A stretch of 64,000 nucleotides of DNA, from NCBI GenBank assembly GCA_963714325.1, contig CAVQOB010000014.1, forward strand, positions 124,001 to 188,000, written 5' to 3'. The notes beneath the pieces are model-generated. The model worked only from the letters and a program-made list of their open reading frames with translations, searched no databases and was not told the origin of the DNA. This DNA is from CAVQOB01 sp963714325 (GTDB lineage Bacteria > Pseudomonadota > Alphaproteobacteria > Rhizobiales > Hyphomicrobiaceae). Shown here one piece after another: positions 1 to 8,931 of the stretch; the first letter of the stretch is position 1; each line of letters begins with the position of its first letter. A program made the translations under genes and the position numbers.

Positions 1-124
1 CGAGTGCTGCGCCGCCCATGGTCAAGGTTCTGCGTGTGATTTGTGGCATCGGGTTCTCCAGAGGCGTCGATGTCGGTCGTAGCGGAATGCAGCGGGCCGA
101 ATACACAACCCGCTGCATACGTCG

Positions 125-838
125 TCAAGGCATCACAGTGTAAAGCCGCTCATCGAACAGGCTGCCGCTCATCGACGACAGATTGGTACGGAATGTCTTG
201 GTCGCGGTCGTCATGGTGTTGGCTTCGTGTGCCGTCTGGTTCGTCCAGCTCTCAACCAGTGTCATGTGATTTGGCCGGTTCGCCTGTGTCAGCGCGTCGA
301 ACCGCAGATTGCCCGTCGTTCCACGACTGACATCGGCGAGCGTCTTCACAGAGGCAACGCCTTCGTCCTTTTTCGGTGGGATGATGTCGACGTGCGTGAC
401 CGTAAAAACGGCGCTCTTGGTGGCTTTCGCGGTTGGACCGGTGGAGAGCGCATAGTGCGGACGTTCGTCATAGGCAGTGATCAACAATGGTGCGATTGTT
501 TCGCGGAATGCCTTGCCGGCCGGCGAGGCGGCGTTGTCGGTGCGCGCCTTGGCTGATGCCCAATGTTCGACGATGGCGAAGTGATGTTTGTAACCGATAC
601 GCTCGAATGCATCGAACTGGACTACACCTGCCGCTTTCGCCGATGTATCGCGATAGGCCTTGAGGGCTTTGCGCGCATCAGCCGCTTTGGTCGGCGCAAT
701 TTCAATGTAGCTTATGGCGTAGGGTGTCGCCGGTTCTGGTGCGGCGGCGGCTGGTGGTGTTTGTGCGATGGCGGGTGTTGCGATTGTGAGCGCAAGCAAC
801 GCACCTGCTGTCCTTGAGAGTGATCGGCGCTTAAGCAT
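125..838 (-). CDS. Exported protein with two ABM (antibiotic biosynthesis monooxygenase) domains
   Basis: A 237-residue protein starting MLKRRSLSR. Residues 1-27 form a signal peptide (basic start, hydrophobic core, Ala-x-Ala then Gln-Thr), so it is probably periplasmic. Two repeated ferredoxin-like ABM modules follow: about 40-125 (SYIEIAPTKAADARKALKAY, then FAIVEHWASA) and about 145-232 (FTVTHVDIIPPKKDEG, then MTLVESWTNQ). The repeated pattern beta-strand, P-x-K, then E-x-W is typical of the fold. Family members are small oxygenases or haem-degrading enzymes, but many have no known substrate. The frame is open 306 bases further upstream, but the ATG at 838 is chosen because the signal peptide begins there. 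The gene reads in the same direction as the DctP-like gene 43 bases upstream. Product class fairly sure; substrate unknown. Confidence 0.72.
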   Translation of the reverse strand: MLKRRSLSRTAGALLALTIATPAIAQTPPAAAAPEPATPYAISYIEIAPTKAADARKALKAYRDTSAKAAGVVQFDAFERIGYKHHFAIVEHWASAKARTDNAASPAGKAFRETIAPLLITAYDERPHYALSTGPTAKATKSAVFTVTHVDIIPPKKDEGVASVKTLADVSRGTTGNLRFDALTQANRPNHMTLVESWTNQTAHEANTMTTATKTFRTNLSSMSGSLFDERLYTVMP

Positions 839-881
839 GCAGGCATCCTCCGAGTTGTCAGTGATATTACTAGGCTGGCAT

Positions 882-1808
882 CTAGGCCAAGCGCCCGACC
901 TGCTCTTCGAGCAAAGCCCAACCTCGTGTGCCGATCCGTTCTCGCCAACGCGCGTAGACAGGGGCGAGGCGATGTCGGAAGGGCGCTTGATCCAGTGTAT
1001 TGAAGACGAGGCCGCGTTCCTCAAACTGAGCTTGTACGCGAGCATTGAATGCGGCCTGATCCATCCGTTGCAGGCGAACGATGCGGGTGACGTGCTGCTC
1101 GATGATGCTTCGAACGTCCTCGGGGAGGCCGGACCAGACCGCATGATTGGCCATCAAGTTGAACCCGGACCACATATGGTTTGACAGGGCGACATAGCGT
1201 TGTGCGCGGTCGAGGCGGAAGACTTCCATAACCGCGAGCGCGTTTTCCTGACCATCAACGCGACCGCTTTCGAGAGCATCGACGATACCATTGACGTTGA
1301 TGGCGATGGGTTTGGCGCCGAGCGTCTCGAAGCACTCGATAAAAGCCCGTCCATCAGGCACGCGGATTTTCACGCCTTCCAGATCTGGCGGTGCAAAGAC
1401 AGGGCGTGTCTTCGTGCCGATCTGGCGCATGCCATTGTCGAAGGTCATGACGCCGAAGCCGTGCAAGCCGTGCGCGCGCAGTTCGTCTTTGAGCAACACG
1501 CCGAGCGGACCATCGGACACTGCGAGCGCGTGTGCCGCATTGCGATAGGCGAATGGAACCGACTGGAAATCAGCCAGCGGAATGAGCGGCGCCAGCAAAC
1601 CTCCCATCAGCGTGAAGAAGGCGATCTCGCCGCCGCGCAACATCTCCAATGCAGCAGGATCTGATCCGGCGATGCTATCGTTCTGCGGATGCACGCTGGT
1701 TTTGATCAGGCCGTTGGTGTCGCGCTCAACGGCCCGCCATAGCTCCGCCAACCGCTTGTGCAGCGGACTGACTTCGGCTTGATTGTGGAATTGGCGCAAC
1801 GTGAACAT
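882..1808 (-). CDS. DctP-like TRAP solute-binding protein lacking a signal peptide
   Basis: 308 residues matching the DctP family from end to end. It starts with the mature-domain motif FTLRQFHNQAEVSPLHKRL, has the conserved substrate-carboxylate arginine region LEGVKIRVPDG (about residue 145), and ends at the usual C-terminal helix. The start at 1808 has a good Shine-Dalgarno (GGCGGAGAG) 7-10 bases upstream. The upstream extension (20 codons, to 1868) is not hydrophobic. So the protein as read has no export signal, although the family normally works in the periplasm. No TRAP permease lies next to it; the only one in the window is the fused type at 39-41 kb. Either it is a cytoplasmic ligand-binding relative or the signal was lost. 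Family confident, role unknown. Confidence 0.75.
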   Translation of the reverse strand: MFTLRQFHNQAEVSPLHKRLAELWRAVERDTNGLIKTSVHPQNDSIAGSDPAALEMLRGGEIAFFTLMGGLLAPLIPLADFQSVPFAYRNAAHALAVSDGPLGVLLKDELRAHGLHGFGVMTFDNGMRQIGTKTRPVFAPPDLEGVKIRVPDGRAFIECFETLGAKPIAINVNGIVDALESGRVDGQENALAVMEVFRLDRAQRYVALSNHMWSGFNLMANHAVWSGLPEDVRSIIEQHVTRIVRLQRMDQAAFNARVQAQFEERGLVFNTLDQAPFRHRLAPVYARWRERIGTRGWALLEEQVGRLA

Positions 1809-1883
1809 GGGTCGCTCTCCGCCGCCGCATGCGATCTTGTTTGAGCATTTACCCTTGCCCGATTGCAAAGCTTATCATGCACA

Positions 1884-1926
1884 CTATCGCCGCGCACGAT
1901 AGCGCCGACACTGGTCGGCGTTTTTT
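1884..1926 (+). ncRNA. Candidate small RNA ending in an intrinsic terminator
   Basis: Two adjacent hairpins lie on the plus strand: a 6-bp stem (1884-1889 with 1897-1902) and a perfect 7-bp stem CGCCGAC/GTCGGCG (1903-1909 with 1914-1920, loop ACTG), followed directly by six T residues (1921-1926). This is a textbook Rho-independent terminator. No plus-strand gene lies upstream in the window; 125-1808 is coded on the minus strand. It must therefore end either a short non-coding transcript or antisense transcription. A promoter is not clear. The terminator is well supported; the RNA is inference. Confidence 0.4.
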
Positions 1927-2217
1927 GCACGCCTGATCCGCTGTGGGTGATTGACCGGTTTTGACGTGTGGCCGGAAGAAGAGGCTGCATTCGTTCCTGC
2001 AAGACTTTTGGTTCGGCTCAGGCAACGTCTCAATGTATTTTCTACGTCGCATCCTAGCGGTCGAATGAGCAGGGACCTTTCGGTGGCGTCGGTTAGCACC
2101 CCGCGATTGACTGCTTGCTCACAATGGATTCCAGATTGTTTCATCCATAACGGATGGCTACACTGACGTACGCGCTCGCGGCTATGATGGCGGTCGGGCC
2201 ACGAGGGAAGGGCTGCG
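1927..2217. other. Non-coding upstream region of the beta-propeller gene
   Basis: About 290 bases between the terminator and the propeller start. No coding frame with family resemblance is visible. The stretch probably holds the promoter of the plus-strand gene; a Shine-Dalgarno-like GAGGGAAGGG sits at about 2202-2211. No clear operator or repeat seen. Confidence 0.4.
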
Positions 2218-3489
2218 ATGTCAAGCCGTTTGGGCCATCTGATCGTCAGCGGCCGCTGGGATAATAACGTCGCCATTGTCGATGTCGAAAAGGCCATAGC
2301 CGCTGAGAACGACTGCACGGCCAACGCCATCATCTCACGTCCACGTGTAACGCCCGACATCGATACCAACGGCGATGGTGTCGTAGATGCTATTGCGAGT
2401 GGGCAGCCGGTCTATCTCACCGTCGACGCGGATGCTCGCTTCGCCTATGTGGTCAATCACTCGGGTGCTGCGACGCCGGCAGCGGCTGTAGAATATCAAC
2501 ACGGTCATCCTGGGTTGATCGCCGTTGTTGATCTCGTGGCAGCGCGAGACCCCGCCCACAATGGAACGCTCGGTGCTGTCACGGCGTTCATGGCGACGGG
2601 CCGCACGGGTCCCGTCGGCTGCGCACTGACACCGGACGGGCGCACGCTGCTCGTCAACTGCGGTGAGGCCGAGGGCAGCGAAGATGGCGGCAACGAGCTG
2701 ACTGCGATGGACATCAAAGCGCGCGCCGTCACGCGGCGCATCCCGCTGCGCGAAAAGTCGGATCACCCCGCTCGCGGTCCGAGTTCTCACGACAGTCCGC
2801 ATCCGAGCTTCGGTCGCTATCCCAATCCAACGGGCATCACCATCTCAGCGCTGAAAGGCGGATTGGTGTTCGTCGGCAATGGTGGCTTCAGTGATGTCTC
2901 GGTGTTTGACTTGCAGGCGGCCCTTGGCGGCGACCCCGAGGCCGAGGTGTGTCGCGTGCCCGTGGAAACTGGACCATTCGGATTGGCGACCAGCCCCGAC
3001 GGGCGACTGATCGCAGTCGCTGCGCGCGAGAGCATGTCGGAAGCCCGTGAGGGTCGGACCATTTCGATCATTGATACGGCTCGCGCTGCCGATGGCGGCA
3101 AAGACGCTGAGGTTGCGCGTGTCGTCGTCGGCACCAATGACCGAAGCGAACAGACGCGCCCCTTTGCCGTTGCCTTCACGCCTGACGGCCGGCACATCGT
3201 GGCGTCCTGTTTCCGCTCCAACACCATTTCGATCGTCGACGTTGCGGATGCCGTTGCCGGAAGGCCTTCGGAAGTTCAGCGGCTCTATCCCAAGACACCG
3301 AACGGTGCCAGCCCACGTCCGCGCGGGATCACCATGGCTGCAAACCGCTATGCGTGCATCGTCGGCGGCGCCAAGTCGGGACCGCGCAGCAGTCTGGTTT
3401 GGTTTCTGGATCTGCAATCTGGGAACATCATTTCGACCGTTACTGAAGTCGGGAATGAGACCTATCTTCTCGGTGCCATTCCAGCCTAG
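2218..3489 (+). CDS. YVTN/lactonase-like beta-propeller protein
   Basis: 423 residues with repeated propeller blades: TVDADARFAYVVNH, ALTPDGRTLLVNC, GLVFVGNGGFSDVSVFDL, ATSPDGRLIAVAA, AFTPDGRHIVASCFRSNTIS. The recurring S/T-PDGR turn followed by a strand and then ISIVD is the signature of YVTN and 6-phosphogluconolactonase-type propellers. Near residue 45 is DTNGDGVVD, a calcium-loop-like motif. There is no signal peptide, so as read it is cytoplasmic, which is unusual for YVTN proteins. The start at 2218 follows GAGGGAAGGG. It is followed 93 bases later by tctC, so co-transcription with the transporter is possible. Such proteins may be hydrolases, lactonases or simple scaffolds; I do not assign a reaction. 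Confidence 0.7.
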   Translation: MSSRLGHLIVSGRWDNNVAIVDVEKAIAAENDCTANAIISRPRVTPDIDTNGDGVVDAIASGQPVYLTVDADARFAYVVNHSGAATPAAAVEYQHGHPGLIAVVDLVAARDPAHNGTLGAVTAFMATGRTGPVGCALTPDGRTLLVNCGEAEGSEDGGNELTAMDIKARAVTRRIPLREKSDHPARGPSSHDSPHPSFGRYPNPTGITISALKGGLVFVGNGGFSDVSVFDLQAALGGDPEAEVCRVPVETGPFGLATSPDGRLIAVAARESMSEAREGRTISIIDTARAADGGKDAEVARVVVGTNDRSEQTRPFAVAFTPDGRHIVASCFRSNTISIVDVADAVAGRPSEVQRLYPKTPNGASPRPRGITMAANRYACIVGGAKSGPRSSLVWFLDLQSGNIISTVTEVGNETYLLGAIPA

Positions 3490-3582
3490 CTTTGGAAGTG
3501 TGCCGTCCACTCGCCATCTACTCAATATTTGCCGTGCCTGCTTCCGAGACGCTACGACGCCAAAAAGAGTTTGGAGGATACG

Positions 3583-4554
3583 ATGATAATCACACGCCGC
3601 TCACTCTTGTTGACCAGTGCCACGCTCCCATTCCTTGGTGCCGCCCGACCGGCGTTGTCGCAGGCACCTTGGGTGCCAACCCGCGAGGTCGAGTTCGTCA
3701 TTCCGTTCGGCGTCGGTGGCGGCGCGGATTTGCTGGCTCGTGTCATGCACAAGATCATGACCGACGACAAACTTGTCCCGGTTCCAATCGCGCTGAACAA
3801 TCGGCCGGGCGGCGGTGGCGCCGTCGGCATCGGTTATGTCGCGTCACGCAAGGCAGCCGATCCGCACACGCTGATCCTCGTCAACGGCTCGACGCAGATC
3901 ACACCCATCCTCAATCCCGCCGCCAAGACGCTGACGGAAGTGCGGCCGGTCATGAATGTCATGCTCGATGATTTCGTGCTGTTTGTGAAGAACGATGCGA
4001 CCTGGAAGGATGCGAAGGAACTGGTCGAAGCCGCCAAGAAGCTTCCACCCAAGAGCATAGCGTTTGCGACCGGCGGCACCACGGACGTGATGGCGATCAC
4101 GATCTTTGCCAAGGCGTCGGGAGCTGAATACAATTTCCTGAATTTCAACAGCGGCGGCGAGGCGTTGACGCAATTGCTTGGCGGCCATGTGCAGGCGTGT
4201 ATGGGCAATCCGCTCGAGTTTATTGGGCACTTGCAGTCAAAGGCGGTGCGTGCGCTCGGCGTGTTCCGCGACAATCGGTTCGTGGCGCTTCCGGATGTGC
4301 CAACAATGAAGGAGCAGGGCATCAACGCGCCGAATTTCCAGATGTGGCGCGGCGTGGCGACGCCCAAGGGCACGCCTGACGACGCGGCCAAGTATTGGGA
4401 AGGCGTGATGGCCAAGGTCATCGCGGCACCGGCCTTCAAAAGTTACATCAAGGAGAACTTCGCGTCCGAGGCGCCGATCCCGGGCGCCGAATTCATGAAG
4501 TTTCTAGCCGACCAGGAAAAGCTTTACCGCGATCTTCTCGGTAAACCGGCCTGA
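3583..4554 (+). CDS. tctC: Tripartite tricarboxylate transporter solute-binding protein (TctC/Bug family)
   Basis: 323 residues. The N-terminus MIITRRSLLLTSATLPFLG carries twin arginines before a hydrophobic stretch and an ALSQA cleavage site, so export through Tat or Sec to the periplasm is likely. The mature part has the Bug-family start REVEFVIPFGVGGGADLLAR (a glycine-rich loop that binds the carboxylate), then NNRPGGGGAVGIGYV, and ends with the usual LYRDLLGK helix. The start at 3583 is set by GGAGG at 3573-3577. It is followed by tctB (3 bases) and tctA, giving the complete three-part transporter. The substrate (citrate-like or other carboxylate) cannot be told from sequence. Confidence 0.88.
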   Translation: MIITRRSLLLTSATLPFLGAARPALSQAPWVPTREVEFVIPFGVGGGADLLARVMHKIMTDDKLVPVPIALNNRPGGGGAVGIGYVASRKAADPHTLILVNGSTQITPILNPAAKTLTEVRPVMNVMLDDFVLFVKNDATWKDAKELVEAAKKLPPKSIAFATGGTTDVMAITIFAKASGAEYNFLNFNSGGEALTQLLGGHVQACMGNPLEFIGHLQSKAVRALGVFRDNRFVALPDVPTMKEQGINAPNFQMWRGVATPKGTPDDAAKYWEGVMAKVIAAPAFKSYIKENFASEAPIPGAEFMKFLADQEKLYRDLLGKPA

Positions 4555-4557
4555 TCG

Positions 4558-5013
4558 ATGAACGTGCGCAATCGGGCCGGTGAACTCGCCCTCGCCGGCT
4601 TTTTCGCCGCTGTGGGCATCTTCTGGATCGTGACGGCTGCCAAGCTGTCGATGTGGGACGGATTCTCGCCCGCATCGGGGTTTCTGCCGTTGCTGTACGG
4701 CGTGCTTTTGGTTGGCCTGGCGATTGCTGCAACCGTGGTCGACGTGTTCGGGAGCGGCGACAATACTGAGGGCCAAACGCCCATCGATCGCCCAATGCTG
4801 ATCCTGCTTGCGCTTGCAGCTGGCGTGGCAGGGATCGATCACGCCGGCTTTTTCGCGTCGATGTTCTTGGCGATGTTGTTCTTGTTCCGGATCGCCGAAC
4901 GCCTGCCGCTCGCCAGCTCATTCGCGACGGCTGCGGGAACAGCGTTGGTTCTGACACTCGTGTTCCGTACTTGGCTCGGCGTGCCTTTGCCAGCCGGACC
5001 TTGGGGGTTCTAG
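4558..5013 (+). CDS. tctB: Tripartite tricarboxylate transporter small membrane subunit TctB
   Basis: 151 residues with four predicted membrane segments (about 11-30, 40-60, 80-98 and 105-140, the last being a split pair) and the TctB pattern of an N-terminal helix followed by GFLPLLYGVLLVGLA. It lies between tctC and tctA with gaps of 3 bases on each side, so the three are one transcript and probably translationally coupled. In this family TctB is the small integral-membrane partner of the large permease. Confidence 0.85.
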   Translation: MNVRNRAGELALAGFFAAVGIFWIVTAAKLSMWDGFSPASGFLPLLYGVLLVGLAIAATVVDVFGSGDNTEGQTPIDRPMLILLALAAGVAGIDHAGFFASMFLAMLFLFRIAERLPLASSFATAAGTALVLTLVFRTWLGVPLPAGPWGF

Positions 5014-5016
5014 GTC

Positions 5017-6498
5017 ATGCAGGTTTTTCACGATCTTGCGGCGGGCTTTGCGGGCGCGCTAACGCCGTGGAACCTTTTGATGTGTTTTGCTGGCGTGTTG
5101 GCCGGACAAATCGTCGGCGCTTTGCCGGGCATCGGGCCATCGGCGGCGATCGCGCTGTTGCTGCCGCTGACTTTCGGCTCGGATCCGACGTCCGCGATTA
5201 TCATGTTTGCGGGCATCTACTACGGCGCTCAATACGGCGGCACGCTGACGTCAGTGCTGATCAGTGTTCCGGGTGAGCCGTCGAGCGTTATGACCAGTAT
5301 CGACGGGCATCAGATGGCGTTGCAAGGGCGGGCTGGCACCGCGCTCGGCATCGCGGCTATTGGCTCGTTTGTCGCCGGAACGATTTCGACAATCGGGCTC
5401 ATGCTGATGGCGCCGCCCTTGGCGCGCGCGGCTCTGTCGTTTGGGCCGCCAGAGTATTTTTCGCTTGTGGTTTTGGGACTGACGGCACTCGCCGCCGTCG
5501 GCGGTTCTGTGCTCAAAGGGCTGACCACCGGCGTGTTCGGACTGCTGCTCAGCACGGTTGGCATCGATCAACAAACCGGCGTCGCGCGCTTTGCCTTCGA
5601 CAAGGTCTGGCTGCTCGATGGCGTCGGGTTCATTGTGCTCACCGTGGCGGTGTTCGGCGTCGCCGAGGTGCTGCACAGCGTCGGCAAGCCCGCGGCTGCG
5701 CCAATCACAACTGTCGGCAATGTGCTGCCGTCGCGTGCGGAATTGCGCGCTTGCCGTATGCCGATTCTGCGCGGCACGTTGATCGGCTTCTTCGTCGGTG
5801 TGTTGCCGGCAACTGGTGCGACGATCGCGTCGTTCCTCGCCTACATCGTCGAGAAGAAAGTCGCCAAGGACCCTTCGCGTTTTGGCAAGGGCGCCATCGA
5901 GGGTGTCGCGGGCCCGGAAGCCTCCAACAACGCCGCGGCGGCGGGTGCGATGGTGCCGATGCTGGCGCTCGGCGTACCGGGATCGGGCACAACAGCGATC
6001 ATTCTTGGCGCGCTCATCATGTTCGGCATTCGGCCTGGTCCGGAGCTCTTCGACAAGAATTCCGCTCTTGTCTGGACTGTGATCGCCAGCATGTACATTG
6101 GCAATGCCATGCTGTTGATCATGAACCTGCCACTTGCGGGTCTGTTCGCACGGCTCCTGCGCGTCCCCTATTCGTGGCTCTATCCGCCGATCCTGGCGTT
6201 GTGCGTCGCGGGCGTATTCTCGCAGGCGAACTCGATTGAAGACGTCTGGATGCTGCTCGGCTTCGGTGTCCTGGGCTGGGGCATGATGCGCTACGACTGG
6301 CCAGCCGCGCCGATGATCCTGGGCCTCGTCCTCGGCACAATTTTCGAGAACTCACTGCGCCAATCGCTAACTTTGTCGCACGGCAGCCCGAGCATCTTTT
6401 TCACGCGACCGATCTCTGCATGTTTGTTGGCGTGCGCTGCGATTGCAGTCTTGTCGCCGTTGCTGCTGCGGTTGTTCAGCCCTCGACCTCAGGTCTGA
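5017..6498 (+). CDS. tctA: Tripartite tricarboxylate transporter large permease TctA
   Basis: 493 residues, the usual length of TctA, with about 11-12 membrane segments. Family motifs are visible: GALPGIGPSAAIALLLPLTF near residue 35, YYGAQYGGTLTSVLISVPGE near 68, the second half-repeat GVLPATGATIASFLAY near 257, and GVPGSGTTAIILGALIMFGI near 318. These glycine/proline-rich repeats are the paired substrate-binding loops of the permease. It is the last gene of the tctCBA unit. No tctDE-type two-component regulator is present nearby. Confidence 0.92.
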   Translation: MQVFHDLAAGFAGALTPWNLLMCFAGVLAGQIVGALPGIGPSAAIALLLPLTFGSDPTSAIIMFAGIYYGAQYGGTLTSVLISVPGEPSSVMTSIDGHQMALQGRAGTALGIAAIGSFVAGTISTIGLMLMAPPLARAALSFGPPEYFSLVVLGLTALAAVGGSVLKGLTTGVFGLLLSTVGIDQQTGVARFAFDKVWLLDGVGFIVLTVAVFGVAEVLHSVGKPAAAPITTVGNVLPSRAELRACRMPILRGTLIGFFVGVLPATGATIASFLAYIVEKKVAKDPSRFGKGAIEGVAGPEASNNAAAAGAMVPMLALGVPGSGTTAIILGALIMFGIRPGPELFDKNSALVWTVIASMYIGNAMLLIMNLPLAGLFARLLRVPYSWLYPPILALCVAGVFSQANSIEDVWMLLGFGVLGWGMMRYDWPAAPMILGLVLGTIFENSLRQSLTLSHGSPSIFFTRPISACLLACAAIAVLSPLLLRLFSPRPQV

Positions 6499-7005
6499 CA
6501 CCGACGTTGACTGGCTGCTCGGACAAACGCCAATCCTGCGTCACGCGACAGCCGCGGCAGGTCGGTGAGCGGACAGCCGCGGGTCGAACGAGACAGCCTT
6601 GCGTCTCCTGCTTGATGGTCGGACTGACCAAAAACCAATGTCCGGACCGCTGGCGTCACCGAGTGGTTGCGTTTCGCAGGGAGCGTTTAGGAAAACGAGC
6701 CGACGGCATTCAAGAGGTAGAACGCTGCCAATCCTCCCCTAGCCCAGAATGCTTCTTAGGGTTGTCCATCGAGATTCCATATTGGGAGATCAGAACCTGA
6801 TGGTCGGTTCGACTTATTCTGAGGAGCCGTTCAGGGCTGCAAGGGTATAAATACAGCAGGCCAAAACTCGGGCACACAGATAGGCCGTTGCAATCTGGTT
6901 TTGCGGGTATATGCTCACCTCCGCGCGGTCGAGTGAATGCTCCGCGTCGAAGATTGTTGCACTAAAGATTGTTGCACTCAAAAACACGACAGGAAACGCC
7001 CGATC
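6499..7005. other. Intergenic region with a 15-bp tandem repeat
   Basis: 507 bases without a supported gene between tctA and the dehydrogenase. Towards the right end AAGATTGTTGCACT occurs twice with a 15-base period (6950-6963 and 6965-6978), just before the dehydrogenase start. A TATAAA-like element is at 6846-6851 without a convincing -35 partner. The promoter of the dehydrogenase-cytochrome pair must lie here, but I cannot fix it. Confidence 0.4.
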
Positions 7006-8310
7006 ATGACGAATCTGTGCACCTCCTTATTGAGTGCCGGACGCCTCGCCGCTGTCGCGACTTTTGTCGCGCTTGCAGGGAGTTCCGGTGTCATCGCCCA
7101 GCAAACGCCTCCAGCGGCTGCGGCCCCGGCCGCAGCCCCGCCTCCGGCTTGGAAGCAGGGCATTCCGAAGAGCATGGAAAACTCGACTTTGGCGCCACAC
7201 GCGACGCCGATGACCGTGACATCGCCGGACAAGATCCCCATCGATAAGCTCAAGGTGCCTGCCGGCTTCAAGGTCGAGCTATGGCATCATGGCATGCCTG
7301 GTACGCGTATGATGGCGCGCGGCGACAAGGGTACAATCTTCACCGGCACACGCGGGATCGGTCGCGTCTATGCCATTACTGAGAAAGATGGCAAGCGCGA
7401 GCACAAGGTGATCGCCGATGGGCTGCAACAGCCGAACGGGATCGCGTTCAAAAATGGCTCGCTCTATGTCATCAGCGTCGACAAGGCGTTGCGCTTCGAC
7501 GGTATCGAAGACAAGCTTGCCGCGCCGCAACCAACGGACATCAGCGCCGCGATACAATTGCCTGCTTCGACGCATCACAATTGGAAATTCGCAGCGGTCG
7601 GCCCTGACAACAAGCTCTATATCGCGATCGGTTCGCCGTGCAACGTCTGCGAACTCAACCCTGGCGTCCATGGACTGATCCGCCGCCAGAATCTTGATGG
7701 CAGCAACATCGAGATCGTCGCTCGCGGCGTGCGTAATTCCGTCGGCTTCGACTGGCACCCGCAAACCAAGGAGTTGTGGTTTACCGACAACGGCCGCGAC
7801 TGGGCCGGTGACAATGGCCCTGAGGAAGAGTTGAACCGCGTCGCCGCTAACAACGTCGGTGGGTTCTACGGGTTTCCCTATTGCCATGCCAACGGCGTTG
7901 TTGATCCCGACATCAAGAAGCCGAACGCTTGTGCAGGCGTAACGCTGCCAGCAGCCACACTCGGCGCGCACGCGGCGGCGCTTGGCATGCGGTTTTATAC
8001 GGGCAGCATGTTCCCTGCAGAGTACAAGAACGCGGCGCTGATCGCACGCCGCGGCTCCTGGAACCGCACCAAGAAAAATGGCTATGACGTCGTGTTGGCG
8101 AAGATCAACGGCAGCCGGGCGACCATCTCGCCGTTCATGACGGGGTTCCTCGATCCCGTTACCGATCAGTTCTGGGGCCGCCCGGTCGATGTGATGCAGC
8201 TGCCGGATGGTTCCATGTTGATTGCGGACGAGCAGAACGGCGCCATCTATCGCGTCAGCTATTCGACGCAGAAGACGGCGGAATTAAAGTCGGGGCCTAA
8301 GAAGAAGTGA
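7006..8310 (+). CDS. PQQ-type sorbosone/glucose dehydrogenase-like beta-propeller protein
   Basis: 434 residues starting MTNLCTSLLSAGRLAAVATF, with a signal peptide to about residue 32 (VIAQQ) and a Pro/Ala-rich linker, so it is periplasmic. The body matches the soluble glucose/L-sorbosone dehydrogenase family: KVPAGFKVELWHHGMPGTR, LQQPNGIAFKNGSLYVI, RGVRNSVGFDWHPQTKELWF, TDNGRDWAGDNGPEEELN, FWGRPVDVMQLPDGSMLIAD. Several members use PQQ; cofactor use here is inference, helped by the pqq operon 600 bases downstream. The start at 7006 gives the signal peptide; a longer frame from 6937 adds a cysteine-rich stretch made by the 15-bp repeat. The stop overlaps the GTG start of the cytochrome gene (GTGA). 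Confidence 0.8.
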   Translation: MTNLCTSLLSAGRLAAVATFVALAGSSGVIAQQTPPAAAAPAAAPPPAWKQGIPKSMENSTLAPHATPMTVTSPDKIPIDKLKVPAGFKVELWHHGMPGTRMMARGDKGTIFTGTRGIGRVYAITEKDGKREHKVIADGLQQPNGIAFKNGSLYVISVDKALRFDGIEDKLAAPQPTDISAAIQLPASTHHNWKFAAVGPDNKLYIAIGSPCNVCELNPGVHGLIRRQNLDGSNIEIVARGVRNSVGFDWHPQTKELWFTDNGRDWAGDNGPEEELNRVAANNVGGFYGFPYCHANGVVDPDIKKPNACAGVTLPAATLGAHAAALGMRFYTGSMFPAEYKNAALIARRGSWNRTKKNGYDVVLAKINGSRATISPFMTGFLDPVTDQFWGRPVDVMQLPDGSMLIADEQNGAIYRVSYSTQKTAELKSGPKKK

Positions 8311-8912
8311 CGGGTTTCACCAAACTGAAATCTAGTCTACGGCTGCTCCTGATTGGAGCAGCCGTTGCTGTTTCCGTAACGCCAGCGCACGCCTTTGTCG
8401 CCGGCAAACCGATTGCCGAGCAACTTGAGGCGTGCGCGACTTGCCACGGCAAGACTGGCAATTCGGAGCTTGAGAAGATCCCGTCGCTGGCCGGCCAGCC
8501 CGAGCTCTTCATCGTCAATCAGCTGATCCTGTTCCGCGAGGGGTTGCGCAAATCTGAGCAGATGTCGCCGTTCGCCAAGGGGCTCGACGACAAGGAGATC
8601 ATCGCGCTGGCCGCGCACATCAGTAAATTTCCGCCCAAGTCCGCAGCAACGCCTGCTGATCCCGCTCTCGACGCACGTGGTGCCGCCCTCTCAAAAGCTA
8701 TGCGTTGCGGCGTTTGCCATCTTCCGAACTATGCGGGTCGCGAACAGATCCCCCGCATCGCCGGGCAGCGCGAGGATTTCCTCGTGCACTCGCTCAAGGA
8801 ATTCCGCGACCAGCCGCGCGCTGGTGCCGATACCAACATGGCGGCCGCTGTCTACGGGATCAGTGACGCCGACATCCTGGCACTCGCGCACTATCTGGCG
8901 CGCCAACCGTAG
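8307..8912 (+). CDS. Dihaem cytochrome c4-like protein
   Basis: 201 residues with an N-terminal signal peptide (to about AHA, residue 29) and two haem c sites: CATCH near residue 43 and CGVCH near residue 134, each followed by a cytochrome c553-type domain (SLAGQPELFIVNQLILFREG and RIAGQREDFLVHSLKEFRDQ). The two-domain layout is that of cytochrome c4. It begins with GTG overlapping the stop of the dehydrogenase gene, so the two products are made together. The likely role is electron acceptor for that dehydrogenase in the periplasm. Its end is 19 bases from the convergent pqqE end. Confidence 0.9.
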   Translation: MTGFTKLKSSLRLLLIGAAVAVSVTPAHAFVAGKPIAEQLEACATCHGKTGNSELEKIPSLAGQPELFIVNQLILFREGLRKSEQMSPFAKGLDDKEIIALAAHISKFPPKSAATPADPALDARGAALSKAMRCGVCHLPNYAGREQIPRIAGQREDFLVHSLKEFRDQPRAGADTNMAAAVYGISDADILALAHYLARQP

Positions 8913-8931
8913 TCGGCCGCGCGCAGTGTCA

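Noticed and set aside
1..124. Possible gene end at the left edge
   Set aside because: The only plus-strand frame (43-330) runs antisense to the ABM gene and has no supporting features.
125..1144. Reading the ABM gene as 339 residues from 1144
   Set aside because: The extra 102 codons overlap the DctP-like gene and show no fold; the signal peptide starts at 838.
6420..6800. A 126-residue plus-strand frame after tctA
   Set aside because: It starts inside tctA in another frame, lacks a ribosome site and its product has no recognisable pattern.
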